From Flavobacterium sp. SM15 (GTDB taxonomy: Bacteria; Bacteroidota; Bacteroidia; Flavobacteriales; Flavobacteriaceae), in NCBI RefSeq assembly GCF_022012335.1, contig NZ_JAKLTO010000002.1, forward strand, positions 1 through 64,000: DNA of 64,000 nucleotides. Reading direction: 5' to 3'. A model generated the notes under the pieces. That model was not told where the DNA came from. It did no database searches and saw nothing but the letters and a program-made list of their open reading frames with translations. Both the position numbers and the translations under genes were made by a program. Each line of letters begins with the position of its first letter. The first letter of the stretch is position 1. Below, piece after piece: positions 8,433 to 15,558 of this stretch.

Positions 8433-9386
8433 ATGAAAAAATATACAAATACAGGAAGTAAAGACACCCGTTCCGGTTTCGGAGCTGGTATGACCGAACT
8501 AGGTCAGAAGAACGAAAATGTGGTTGCTTTGTGTGCCGATTTGATTGGTTCTTTAAAATTTGACGATTTCAAAAAAAATCACCCGGAGCGTTTTTTCCAG
8601 ATCGGAATTGCTGAGGCAAACATGATAGGAATTGCTGCCGGTTTAACTATTGGAGGAAAAATTCCTTTCACGGGAACTTTCGCCAACTTCTCTACAGGAC
8701 GTGTTTACGATCAGATTCGTCAGTCTGTGGCTTATTCTGATAAAAACGTAAAAATCTGTGCTTCTCACGCCGGTTTAACTTTAGGAGAAGACGGAGCAAC
8801 GCACCAGATTTTAGAAGATATCGGTTTAATGAAAATGTTACCGGGAATGACAGTAATCAATACTTGTGATTACAACCAAACTAAAGCTGCAACCATTGCA
8901 CTTGCAGATCATCATGGGCCGGCTTATTTACGTTTCGGACGTCCGGTTGTTCCTAATTTCACTCCTGCAGATGAGCCATTCGTAATTGGAAAAGCAATCC
9001 TATTAAACGAAGGAACCGATGTAACAATCATTGCAACAGGTCACTTGGTTTGGGAAGCTTTAATTGCTGCTGAAACTTTGGAAGCAAAAGGAATTTCTGC
9101 TGAAGTTATCAACATCCACACCATCAAACCTTTGGATGAAGAAGCAATCTTAAAATCTGTTGCTAAAACAGGTTGTGTAGTAACTGCAGAAGAGCACAAT
9201 ATTTTAGGAGGCTTAGGAGAAAGCGTTTCAAGAGTTCTTTCCTTAAACAATCCAAAACCACAGGAATTTGTTGCCGTTAACGACAGTTTTGGAGAATCCG
9301 GAACACCTGAGCAATTAATGGACAAGTACAAGTTAAACAATCAGGCGATTGTGGAAGCTGTAGAAAAAGTAATGAAGAGAAAATAA
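8433..9386 (+). CDS. Transketolase, C-terminal (pyrimidine-binding) subunit
   Basis: This is the second half of the split transketolase, 317 aa. It contains the pyrimidine-binding domain (residues about 5-160, FQIGIAEANMIGIAAGLTIGG with the conserved Glu) and the C-terminal transketolase domain from about 185 (VTIIATGHLVWEALIAAE, VINIHTIKPLDEEAI, VVTAEEHNILGGLGES). Its order and direction match the N-terminal subunit gene, so the two are probably co-transcribed and assemble as a heterotetramer. A strong terminator follows 22 bases after the stop codon. Confidence 0.95.
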   Translation: MKKYTNTGSKDTRSGFGAGMTELGQKNENVVALCADLIGSLKFDDFKKNHPERFFQIGIAEANMIGIAAGLTIGGKIPFTGTFANFSTGRVYDQIRQSVAYSDKNVKICASHAGLTLGEDGATHQILEDIGLMKMLPGMTVINTCDYNQTKAATIALADHHGPAYLRFGRPVVPNFTPADEPFVIGKAILLNEGTDVTIIATGHLVWEALIAAETLEAKGISAEVINIHTIKPLDEEAILKSVAKTGCVVTAEEHNILGGLGESVSRVLSLNNPKPQEFVAVNDSFGESGTPEQLMDKYKLNNQAIVEAVEKVMKRK

Positions 9387-9408
9387 TCTCATTATTAATA
9401 ATAAAAAA

Positions 9409-9436
9409 ATCCCGCTCAATGAGCGGGATTTTTTTT
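9409..9436. terminator. Bidirectional terminator between transketolase and the FKBP-like lipoprotein gene
   Basis: Arms atcccgctc and gagcgggat pair perfectly around a 3-base loop. An A-run precedes and a T-run follows, so it can serve both convergent genes. Confidence 0.9.
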
Positions 9437-9445
9437 ATTTATATC

Positions 9446-10504
9446 TTATTGAATAATATCTAAATTAATCGTAGTAAAACAATTTTTATCTAAATGCCTT
9501 CTTTTTCTGGTTGGAGTTGCATAATCCCCCGAACAATCAGGAATCCCCTGAGTGTCATCCACATAAATAGTTGCAGGATCATTCGCCGCAGCACCGTTAA
9601 AAGGATACACATACCTGTTTACAGATTGAACTACACCATTATTATTCTTTATAGTTACCGTATGAGTAATTTCATCTTTGGTTAAATACCCGTCATTATC
9701 ATCATCAATATCTCTGTAATCCGGAATACCATCACCATCGGTATCTTGTAATGTCCCATCAGCATTATAATTAAATTCAAAGTGCGACTCTACACCATCT
9801 AAATCCGTATCTAAATGTGTAACATTATTAAGGTTAAAAATGAAAACCAAAGGAGAGTATGCGGTAATATCACCAACAGCTCTCTCATAATACCCCAAAC
9901 CTGACGGTAAAAACACCACACCAGCCCCATAAGCCTTATGAGTTAACACCCCTTCAGAATTTAGAGTATTCTTACCACTTCTAAATTTAGGAAAAATATA
10001 CTGCCACCCTAAAATAGTCTCATAAAGATTGATGTTTACTGAATTTGGTCTTTGATCGAAAACAGTATCATCAAGCAACATCCCTTTGTAGGTTGTTAAA
10101 ATTTTATCCACGGCACATGGAGTTTTTCCTCCGTTGTTATAAACCGCTGGATCCTCCGGATAACCCTGAAATAAATTCAAATAGTAAACCTTATATTCTA
10201 AGCCATGCAATTTAACGGTCATAAACGTTAAAAGCGGGTGGTCTTTAATAGGTGTTTGAGGAGTACCTGTATCAATTTTACCAATAACAACATTAGTAAT
10301 ATCTTTGGTTCCGTCCCCATTATCTACTTCATTATAGGTTACATAATGGTTTTGCAAGTAGTCTTCAATTTTTGCTAAATCTTCCGGATAAACCTCTGCA
10401 TAAGGTCTTGGGGGAGTATATGATGTCCCACCATCGTCTTTCTTACAAGCTGTAAAAAAAACTGCAAAAAGGAAAAAACAAGCTATTTTATAAGCGATCT
10501 TCAT
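9446..10504 (-). CDS. Lipoprotein with FKBP-like domain and C-terminal calcium-binding repeats
   Basis: I place the start at the ATG at 10504 (352 aa), where a lipoprotein signal begins; the lipobox FTAC puts the acylated Cys at residue 20. Further upstream codons in frame look untranslated. The middle part resembles FKBP-type peptidyl-prolyl isomerases as found in Bacteroidetes (GMLLDDTVFDQR, then AYGAGVVFLPSGLGYYER and YSPLVFIFNL). After it comes a thrombospondin-3-type Asp-rich stretch (DTDLDGVESH, DTDGDGIPDYRDIDDDNDGY) likely to bind calcium. It is probably periplasmic or outer-membrane attached. Whether the isomerase is active is unknown. Confidence 0.78.
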   Translation of the reverse strand: MKIAYKIACFFLFAVFFTACKKDDGGTSYTPPRPYAEVYPEDLAKIEDYLQNHYVTYNEVDNGDGTKDITNVVIGKIDTGTPQTPIKDHPLLTFMTVKLHGLEYKVYYLNLFQGYPEDPAVYNNGGKTPCAVDKILTTYKGMLLDDTVFDQRPNSVNINLYETILGWQYIFPKFRSGKNTLNSEGVLTHKAYGAGVVFLPSGLGYYERAVGDITAYSPLVFIFNLNNVTHLDTDLDGVESHFEFNYNADGTLQDTDGDGIPDYRDIDDDNDGYLTKDEITHTVTIKNNNGVVQSVNRYVYPFNGAAANDPATIYVDDTQGIPDCSGDYATPTRKRRHLDKNCFTTINLDIIQ

Positions 10505-10583
10505 TATTAGTAATTTTAATGGCGCAAGATACAATTTTACTTTATTTTTGTACTATTATTAACAATGATTTTAACGAATTCCG

Positions 10584-10982
10584 ATGAGGATTGACAAATA
10601 TTTGTGGTGTGTGCGCTATTACAAAACCCGCAGTATTGCCACTGAAGCCTGTAAAAAAGGACACATTACCATCAACGGTCAGGAGGCTAAACCTTCAAGA
10701 GATGTGTTCCCATCCGATAAGATTACCTTACGAAAAGACCAGATTAATTACGTTCTGATCGTTTTAGACATCCCGCAAAATCGCGTTGGTGCTAAACTCG
10801 TAGATATTTACCGAAAAGACGAAACACCGGCAGAAGCTTTTGAACATCTGGAACTGCTTCGTCTCTCTAAAGAACATTACCGAGCTAAAGGAACCGGGCG
10901 CCCGACCAAAAAAGACCGTAGGGACATTGACGATTATTCTCTTGATTTTGATTCCGAAGACCATGAAAACGAAACTGAATAG
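10584..10982 (+). CDS. S4-domain RNA-binding protein (Hsp15/HslR-like)
   Basis: A 132-aa protein starting directly with an S4 domain (MRIDKYLWCVRYYKTRSIA, KKGHITINGQ, KPSRDVFPSDKITL), followed by a basic and then acidic tail. In E. coli the Hsp15 relative binds free 50S subunits carrying nascent chains and helps ribosome rescue; a similar role here is an inference. The 3' end overlaps the next gene by 20 bases, suggesting translational coupling. Confidence 0.88.
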   Translation: MRIDKYLWCVRYYKTRSIATEACKKGHITINGQEAKPSRDVFPSDKITLRKDQINYVLIVLDIPQNRVGAKLVDIYRKDETPAEAFEHLELLRLSKEHYRAKGTGRPTKKDRRDIDDYSLDFDSEDHENETE

Positions 10983-11550
10983 CCACTATTGGGAAAACCG
11001 TTACCAAAATAAGGAAACCGGCTGGGATGTTGGTCAAATCACCACACCTTTAAAAGAATACATAGACCAGATTCAGGACAAATCCTTAAAAATACTGATT
11101 CCGGGAGCAGGCAACGCGTATGAATTAGATTATTTGCTTTCTAAAGGATTTACCAATGTTTTTGTTGTCGATTTTGCCGAAACTCCGCTGCAAAACATCA
11201 AAAAACGTTTTCCTGATTTTCCCAGCGAACAACTTTTACAAACCAATTTTTTTGAATTGGATAACACATTCGATTTGATCATGGAACAAACCTTCTTTTG
11301 CGCCTTATCGCCTGAATTACGCAAAGATTATGCAAAGAAAATGAGCGAATTGTTAAATAAAAAAGGAAAACTCTTCGGATTGCTTTTCGATTTTCCACTT
11401 ACTGCAGAAGGTCCTCCATTTGGCGGAAGCAAAACAGAATACGAAAACTTGTTTTCAGAAAAATTCGACATTAAAGTATTAGAACCCGCATACAATTCAA
11501 TAAAACCACGAGCCGAAAAAGAGCTATTCTTTATCCTTCAGCTCAAATAA
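10963..11550 (+). CDS. SAM-dependent methyltransferase, TPMT-like
   Basis: A 195-aa class I methyltransferase of the thiopurine S-methyltransferase family. The N terminus (HYWENRYQNKETGWDVG) is the TPMT signature, motif I is ILIPGAGNAYELDYL, and motif II region is VFVVDFAETPL; EQTFFCALSPELR and FDFPLTAEGPPFGG follow. I start it at the ATG at 10963, which overlaps the S4 gene; a longer frame upstream encodes no family sequence. The substrate is unknown: relatives methylate thiols, selenium compounds or halides. Confidence 0.9.
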   Translation: MKTKLNSHYWENRYQNKETGWDVGQITTPLKEYIDQIQDKSLKILIPGAGNAYELDYLLSKGFTNVFVVDFAETPLQNIKKRFPDFPSEQLLQTNFFELDNTFDLIMEQTFFCALSPELRKDYAKKMSELLNKKGKLFGLLFDFPLTAEGPPFGGSKTEYENLFSEKFDIKVLEPAYNSIKPRAEKELFFILQLK

Positions 11551-11647
11551 TATTTACAATTGTAAAAAAGTCTCTTTCTTAAAAATTCGTTACTTTTGGG
11601 TTGAATTTAAAACACTTTAGAGTCGATTCAAAAACAAACAACACAAC

Positions 11648-12142
11648 ATGAAAAACATCATCTTAACCAAAGAAGAAATCCAGCATAAAACCAAACGCAT
11701 TGCCTTTCAGATTTATGAAACTTTCGCCGATGAAAACGAAGTAGTTTTAGCCGGAATTGCCAACAGCGGATTCACGTTTGCCAATAAAATAAAAAAGGAA
11801 CTGGAGCAGATTTCCGATTTGAAAGTTACCTTATGTGAGGTAGAGATTAACAAAAATAATCCTCAGGATGAAATTCGCACTTCCATCCCAAAAGAAGAAT
11901 ATCAGAATAAAGGATTGGTACTTATAGACGATGTTTTAAACTCAGGCACTACATTAATCTATGGTGTAAAGCATTTTTTAGATGTTCCTTTGAAAAAATT
12001 CAAAACTGCGGTACTCGTAGACCGTAATCATAAAAAATACCCTGTAAAAGCTGATTTTAAAGGTTTATCCTTATCTACTTCACTTCAGGAGCACATACAA
12101 GTTGTTTTTGAAGGAGAAGACCAATATGCTTATTTAAGTTAA
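11648..12142 (+). CDS. Phosphoribosyltransferase family protein (type I)
   Basis: A 164-aa protein with the PRPP-binding signature VLIDDVLNSGTTL near residue 100, preceded by the hood and flexible loop region of PyrR or HGPRT-like enzymes (VLAGIANSGFTFANKI). It could be a PyrR-type uracil phosphoribosyltransferase or a purine salvage enzyme; the sequence alone does not decide. It ends 9 bases inside the convergent aroK gene, with no room for a separate terminator. Confidence 0.85.
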   Translation: MKNIILTKEEIQHKTKRIAFQIYETFADENEVVLAGIANSGFTFANKIKKELEQISDLKVTLCEVEINKNNPQDEIRTSIPKEEYQNKGLVLIDDVLNSGTTLIYGVKHFLDVPLKKFKTAVLVDRNHKKYPVKADFKGLSLSTSLQEHIQVVFEGEDQYAYLS

Positions 12143-12652
12143 GCTGGTAATAATTTCCTCAGTTATGACTTGCGGTGATTTATCATCTACATCAATAACT
12201 ACTTTAGCCTGATGATAGAAATAGCTTCTTTCAAAAAGATGTTTCGCAATAAAATCTTCTAATTCCGCATCGCTCTTATTGGCCAACAAGGGGCGATGTT
12301 TTTTTTCTGAGGCAACTCTTTCTACAATTTTCTTTATTGAAGCCTTTAAATAGAAGGAAAATACGTTTCCAGGCAAAAGGACTTCATGATTGTTCGCATA
12401 ACATGGAGTTCCTCCCCCAAGACTTAGCACAAAAGTTTCATGCTTCTCTAAAAAAGTTTTCAGCGTTTGATGTTCTAATTTTCGAAATTTGATCTCTCCT
12501 TCATCTGTAAAAAGTTGAGAAATTGTTTTTTGGGTGTTTTTTTCGATGATTGCATCCAGATCAAAAAAAGGAATTTCAGTTTTTTCAGCCAATAATTTAC
12601 CAATTGTAGTCTTCCCGGACCCCATATACCCAACCAAGATAATTTTTTTCAT
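12134..12652 (-). CDS. aroK: Shikimate kinase
   Basis: This enzyme phosphorylates shikimate to shikimate 3-phosphate with ATP, in the pathway to chorismate and the aromatic amino acids. The 172-aa protein has Walker A GYMGSGKT (residues 8-15), the shikimate-binding DLDAIIE, the FRKLEHQTL segment with its conserved Arg, LGGGTPCY, and the lid RPLLANK. The ATG at 12652 directly gives the standard N terminus. A -7 box TAAATTTG lies at 12705-12712 on the minus strand. Confidence 0.96.
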   Translation of the reverse strand: MKKIILVGYMGSGKTTIGKLLAEKTEIPFFDLDAIIEKNTQKTISQLFTDEGEIKFRKLEHQTLKTFLEKHETFVLSLGGGTPCYANNHEVLLPGNVFSFYLKASIKKIVERVASEKKHRPLLANKSDAELEDFIAKHLFERSYFYHQAKVVIDVDDKSPQVITEEIITSLT

Positions 12653-12725
12653 CACAATAAAACCTTATAAATTAAGCGCTTACCAAATTCCTTTAAAAAA
12701 AAGTCAAATTTATAATAAATTTCCC

Positions 12726-12755
12726 TTGGAAAATAAATAATACGCCTTATATTTG
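12726..12755 (+). promoter_or_regulatory. Strong promoter of the tRNA gene cluster
   Basis: A TTG (12726-12728) is followed after 19 bases by TATATTTG (12748-12755), an excellent match to the Bacteroidota promoter. The first tRNA begins 25 bases later. Confidence 0.65.
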
Positions 12756-12780
12756 CACCCGCAATCAGGAAATGATTACA

Positions 12781-12853
12781 GACTCGGTAGCTCAGCTGGT
12801 AGAGCACATCACTTTTAATGATGGGGTCCTGGGTTCGAATCCCAGCCGGGTCA
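12781..12853 (+). tRNA. tRNA-Lys (anticodon TTT), copy 1
   Basis: A complete 73-base cloverleaf can be drawn: acceptor GACTCGG with CCGGGTC, D stem GCTC/GAGC, anticodon stem CATCA/TGATG with loop CTTTTAA (anticodon TTT), T stem CTGGG/CCCAG with loop TTCGAAT, discriminator A. CCA is not encoded. It is identical to the second copy 33 bases downstream. Confidence 0.97.
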
Positions 12854-12886
12854 CAAAAATGACCTTTTTCATTTCCTGAATGCAAC

Positions 12887-12959
12887 GACTCGGTAGCTCA
12901 GCTGGTAGAGCACATCACTTTTAATGATGGGGTCCTGGGTTCGAATCCCAGCCGGGTCA
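12887..12959 (+). tRNA. tRNA-Lys (anticodon TTT), copy 2
   Basis: All 73 bases are the same as in copy 1, with the same fold and anticodon. The 33-base spacer and the shared promoter suggest one precursor transcript. Its 3' flank (to about 13050) is a diverged copy of the flank behind the tRNA-Leu. Confidence 0.97.
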
Positions 12960-13050
12960 CGAATAAATTAAAACATAAGCAAAAGCGTAAAGTTTACTTT
13001 TAAGATTTTGAGTTGTTTTGATTTTCAAGGCGGAGCCTTGAGGGATCAAC
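12959..13050 (+). repeat. tRNA 3'-flank repeat, copy A
   Basis: About 90 bases after tRNA-Lys copy 2 match 13191-13282 behind tRNA-Leu at high identity by eye. The copy contains a degenerate aaaagcgtaaa hairpin and a perfect caaggc-gga-gccttg hairpin. In copy B the second hairpin reads caaagc-gga-actttg, where one pair changed on both sides. Confidence 0.75.
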
Positions 13051-13109
13051 GAAGTTAATCCTTAAAAAACATAAAAGTCAAACAGTATTGTTTGACTTTT
13101 TTTATTTAC

Positions 13110-13191
13110 GGCCACGTGGAGAAATTGGTAGACTCGCCATCTTGAGGGGGTGGTGCTGCAAGGCGTATGGGTTCGAATCCCATCGTGGTCA
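13110..13191 (+). tRNA. tRNA-Leu (anticodon GAG)
   Basis: An 82-base class II tRNA: acceptor GGCCACG with CGTGGTC (one G-T), anticodon stem CCATC/GGTGG with loop TTGAGGG (anticodon GAG), long variable arm around TGCTGCAAGGCG, T stem ATGGG/CCCAT with loop TTCGAAT, discriminator A. CCA is not encoded. Confidence 0.93.
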
Positions 13192-13282
13192 CAAATAAAT
13201 TGAAACATAAACAAAAGCGTAAAGTTTACTTTTACGCTTTTGAGTTGTTTTAATTTTCAAAGCGGAACTTTGTAGGATCAAT
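13191..13282 (+). repeat. tRNA 3'-flank repeat, copy B, containing a terminator-like hairpin
   Basis: This second copy keeps a perfect hairpin aaaagcgtaaa / tttacgctttt (about 13213-13241), which can end the tRNA-Leu transcript. It is followed by a second small hairpin with a compensatory base change relative to copy A. Confidence 0.75.
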
Positions 13283-13381
13283 AAAATTATCTGTTTTAAA
13301 AATACAGCTCTTAAAATGTCTAATTAGGCAAATTATTTAGCTTTTACTAACGCAATTGCAACACCCAATTAGAGACAATAG

Positions 13382-14527
13382 TCATTTTTTAAGTATATAG
13401 TTCACTAAAGCTTTCAGAAAAGGACGCTTCGGGCAATTCCAAATTACTGACAACTCCTCAAAAAACGTTGTTTTTTCATCTAAAAATTTAAAAATCAACT
13501 CTGGCTTTACCTTAGAGAACATTCCTGAAAACAACTCATATCCTAATTCATTCCTTTCAAATAAAACCGAAACAAACAAACTATCATAAAAAGTAAAACG
13601 ATTTGGTTTATAAAACGTTCTGAAATCAATGATGTTTTTTTTCAAGACCTCCACTACTTTTTTGGAATACTTCACAGAATTTTTAAAAGTATAGCCCGTA
13701 CTCGCTTTTGTCCATCCTCCGGCGGAGCCAATATTTAAAATTCGTTTTGAATTAAGCGTCCATAACGGAAAAACAGACATTGGTATGATGCCGCTTTCTT
13801 GTCTGGTGATTTGATAATCAAAAATCCCTTTTTGCTCCAAATAGCTTTTGATTTCAGCAACATACGCTTGATCGTTTAAAACATCAGCAGAAAAAAGAGT
13901 ATACTCCACCAAAGCTTCTGTTTGCGAAACAGGCAAAACATACATAAAACGTGTATTCCCTTTCTGCAGCACCGAAAAATCCATAAAAACAACACTATTG
14001 CTATCAAAAAACGGTTGTGTTGTTTTTACAAACCAGCCCTTAAAATGCTGTAAAAGCAAAGGATACCTGGTATTATTTTTCAAACGATTGGTATCAAAAA
14101 CACTATTGAACAAAACATCGGCTGAATAACAATTTTGATTGGTCTGCACCTCGACCCCATCAATAGTTTCAGCAAATGATTTTACACATTCTTTTTTCCA
14201 TTCAATCGTCGAAGATGCTTTCAGCTCATTTATAATTCGACCGTAGAATGTTTTGGATTCAATCATCTTATACTTGAACTCTTCAGAAAAACATTCAATC
14301 TGAAGCTTATTGTTTTTAAAACCACCTTTGGTCCACGTTTTACTAACAGCCCAATCCCATTCTCCAGTCCCGTATTCCCAAAAACACCAAGTCCTGTCAT
14401 TGTCATTTTTATCAGAAGGCTCAAGCACTAAAATATTTTTTCCGGTGGTTAAATCAGCCTTAACCATCTCATTCAAAATCATGAGAGCCGCCATACCTGC
14501 TCCCGAAAAAATATAATCGTATTTCAT
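13382..14527 (-). CDS. crtY: Lycopene beta-cyclase
   Basis: CrtY closes the beta-ionone rings at both ends of lycopene to give beta-carotene. The 381-aa protein begins with the nucleotide-binding MKYDYIFSGAGMAALMILNE, followed by LVLEPSDKNDNDRTWCFWE, the cyclase hallmark. FVKTTQPFF, FMYVLPVSQTEALVEYTLFS and SGIIPMSVFPLW with NIGSAGGWTKASTGY are also family motifs. The ATG at 14527 gives the dinucleotide-binding start; the frame continues upstream but encodes no homologous sequence. It is divergent from the MerR regulator. On the minus strand a -7 box TATTTTTG lies at 14549-14556. Confidence 0.93.
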   Translation of the reverse strand: MKYDYIFSGAGMAALMILNEMVKADLTTGKNILVLEPSDKNDNDRTWCFWEYGTGEWDWAVSKTWTKGGFKNNKLQIECFSEEFKYKMIESKTFYGRIINELKASSTIEWKKECVKSFAETIDGVEVQTNQNCYSADVLFNSVFDTNRLKNNTRYPLLLQHFKGWFVKTTQPFFDSNSVVFMDFSVLQKGNTRFMYVLPVSQTEALVEYTLFSADVLNDQAYVAEIKSYLEQKGIFDYQITRQESGIIPMSVFPLWTLNSKRILNIGSAGGWTKASTGYTFKNSVKYSKKVVEVLKKNIIDFRTFYKPNRFTFYDSLFVSVLFERNELGYELFSGMFSKVKPELIFKFLDEKTTFFEELSVIWNCPKRPFLKALVNYILKK

Positions 14528-14548
14528 ATCCTTGTTACTGAATCTAAA

Positions 14549-14593
14549 CAAAAATAACGAAAGCGGGAATAATTTCTTAAATTTGTTTAAGAA
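14549..14593. promoter_or_regulatory. Divergent crtY / merR control region with palindrome
   Basis: The 79-base gap between crtY and the MerR gene holds a minus-strand -7 box (TATTTTTG, 14549-14556) overlapping TTTGTTTAG, and a perfect inverted repeat ttcttaaa-tttg-tttaagaa (14574-14593). The TTTGTTTA core recurs in the crtI promoter, so this is a candidate site for the MerR-type regulator. Confidence 0.5.
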
Positions 14594-14606
14594 AAAAATA
14601 AAATCA

Positions 14607-15506
14607 ATGAACATTATTAAAAATGTGTTTAGCATTAAGGATCTGGAAAACCTTTCCGGAATCAAGGCACATACCATTCGAATCTGGGAAAAACGATACG
14701 GTTTACTGGAACCAATGCGAACAGAAACCAACATTCGTCATTATGACATTGAAAATCTTCAAAAACTGCTAAACGTTACCTTATTATACAACAACAATTA
14801 TAAAATTTCAAAAATTGCCCAATTCAGTCCAGAGAAAATTGCAGAACTTGTAAAACAGACCGCAACAAGAGAAAATCACTTAAGTCATGTGCTCTCCAAT
14901 TTTAAATTGGCCATGATGAATTTTGACGAAATATTATTCCACAAGACGTATAAAGACCTGGAGAAAAACAACGATTTTTCAGCGATTTTTTTTGAAGCAC
15001 TGATTCCATTGCTTCATGAAATAGGTATTTTATGGCAAACCGATACCATAACACCTGCCCACGAACATTTTATCAGTTATCTAATCAAACAAAAACTTCT
15101 TGTAAATATTGAAAAAATTCAGTCCTTACCACAAAAAAATGAAGGAACCTACGTCCTTTTCCTTCCTCCTAACGAGATTCATGAATTGGGCTTGCTGTAC
15201 CTCAACTATGAAATCCTGAGAAACGGTTACAAAACCATTTTTCTAGGACCGAGCATTCCTATTGAATGCCTAACAGATATTAAAAAACGTTTTAACAACA
15301 TCACTTTTGTAACTTACATAACTGTCGAACCTAGTCCTGACGCCATTAACGACTATTTAAAAGAGTTTGAAATCAGCTTACTGACGCAGGATCAATCGAA
15401 ACTTTGGGTGTTTCTAAAATCTTCAGAATACATTGAAGAACATAGGCTTTCAAAGAGCATAAAAACATTCTCTAAGATCACAGATATTCGATCAGAATTA
15501 ATTTAA
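14607..15506 (+). CDS. MerR-type regulator with B12-binding domain (CarH/LitR-like)
   Basis: A 299-aa regulator starting at the ATG at 14607. Residues 7-75 are a MerR helix-turn-helix (FSIKDLENLSGIKAHTIRIW, EKRYGLLEP, RHYD). A cobalamin-binding four-helix part (about 90-170) and a Rossmann B12-binding part (about 180-290) follow. Residues known from Thermus CarH to contact adenosylcobalamin are kept: Trp143 and Glu153-His154 at the same spacing, and a lower-ligand His192 in NEIHELG. In CarH/LitR, adenosylcobalamin holds the repressor tetramer together in the dark and light releases it. Its place between crtY and crtIBZ points to control of carotenoid genes; light sensing here is inferred. Confidence 0.88.
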   Translation: MNIIKNVFSIKDLENLSGIKAHTIRIWEKRYGLLEPMRTETNIRHYDIENLQKLLNVTLLYNNNYKISKIAQFSPEKIAELVKQTATRENHLSHVLSNFKLAMMNFDEILFHKTYKDLEKNNDFSAIFFEALIPLLHEIGILWQTDTITPAHEHFISYLIKQKLLVNIEKIQSLPQKNEGTYVLFLPPNEIHELGLLYLNYEILRNGYKTIFLGPSIPIECLTDIKKRFNNITFVTYITVEPSPDAINDYLKEFEISLLTQDQSKLWVFLKSSEYIEEHRLSKSIKTFSKITDIRSELI

Positions 15507-15521
15507 CGGAAGATTTTATAA

Positions 15522-15557
15522 TTTTGTTTAACTTTTTATTATTTTTGTTAAACAAAA
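15522..15557. promoter_or_regulatory. crtI promoter overlapped by an 11-bp inverted repeat (putative MerR operator)
   Basis: ttttgtttaac (15522-15532) and gttaaacaaaa (15547-15557) are perfect reverse complements with a 14-base spacer. A -7 box TATTTTTG (15540-15547) lies within, and the crtI ATG starts at 15559. The right arm therefore covers the end of the -7 box and the probable transcript start, a good position for repression. The spacing to the nearest upstream TTG (13 bases) is shorter than usual. Confidence 0.55.
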
Positions 15558-15558
15558 T

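Noticed and set aside
7501..9386. Transketolase broken by a frameshift
   Set aside because: The two parts have proper starts, an 80-base gap and domain borders at the known split; this is the normal two-gene form.
10840..10962. Longer start for the methyltransferase
   Set aside because: The extra 41 codons lie inside the S4-domain gene in another frame and do not look like TPMT sequence.
12781..13282. Integrated element bounded by tRNA repeats (attL/attR)
   Set aside because: No integrase or foreign genes lie between the copies; the repeats are the tRNAs and their flanks only.
14528..14734. Long N-terminal extension of crtY
   Set aside because: The extra 69 residues lie over the divergent promoter and the merR start and resemble no cyclase; the FAD/NAD motif starts right at 14527.
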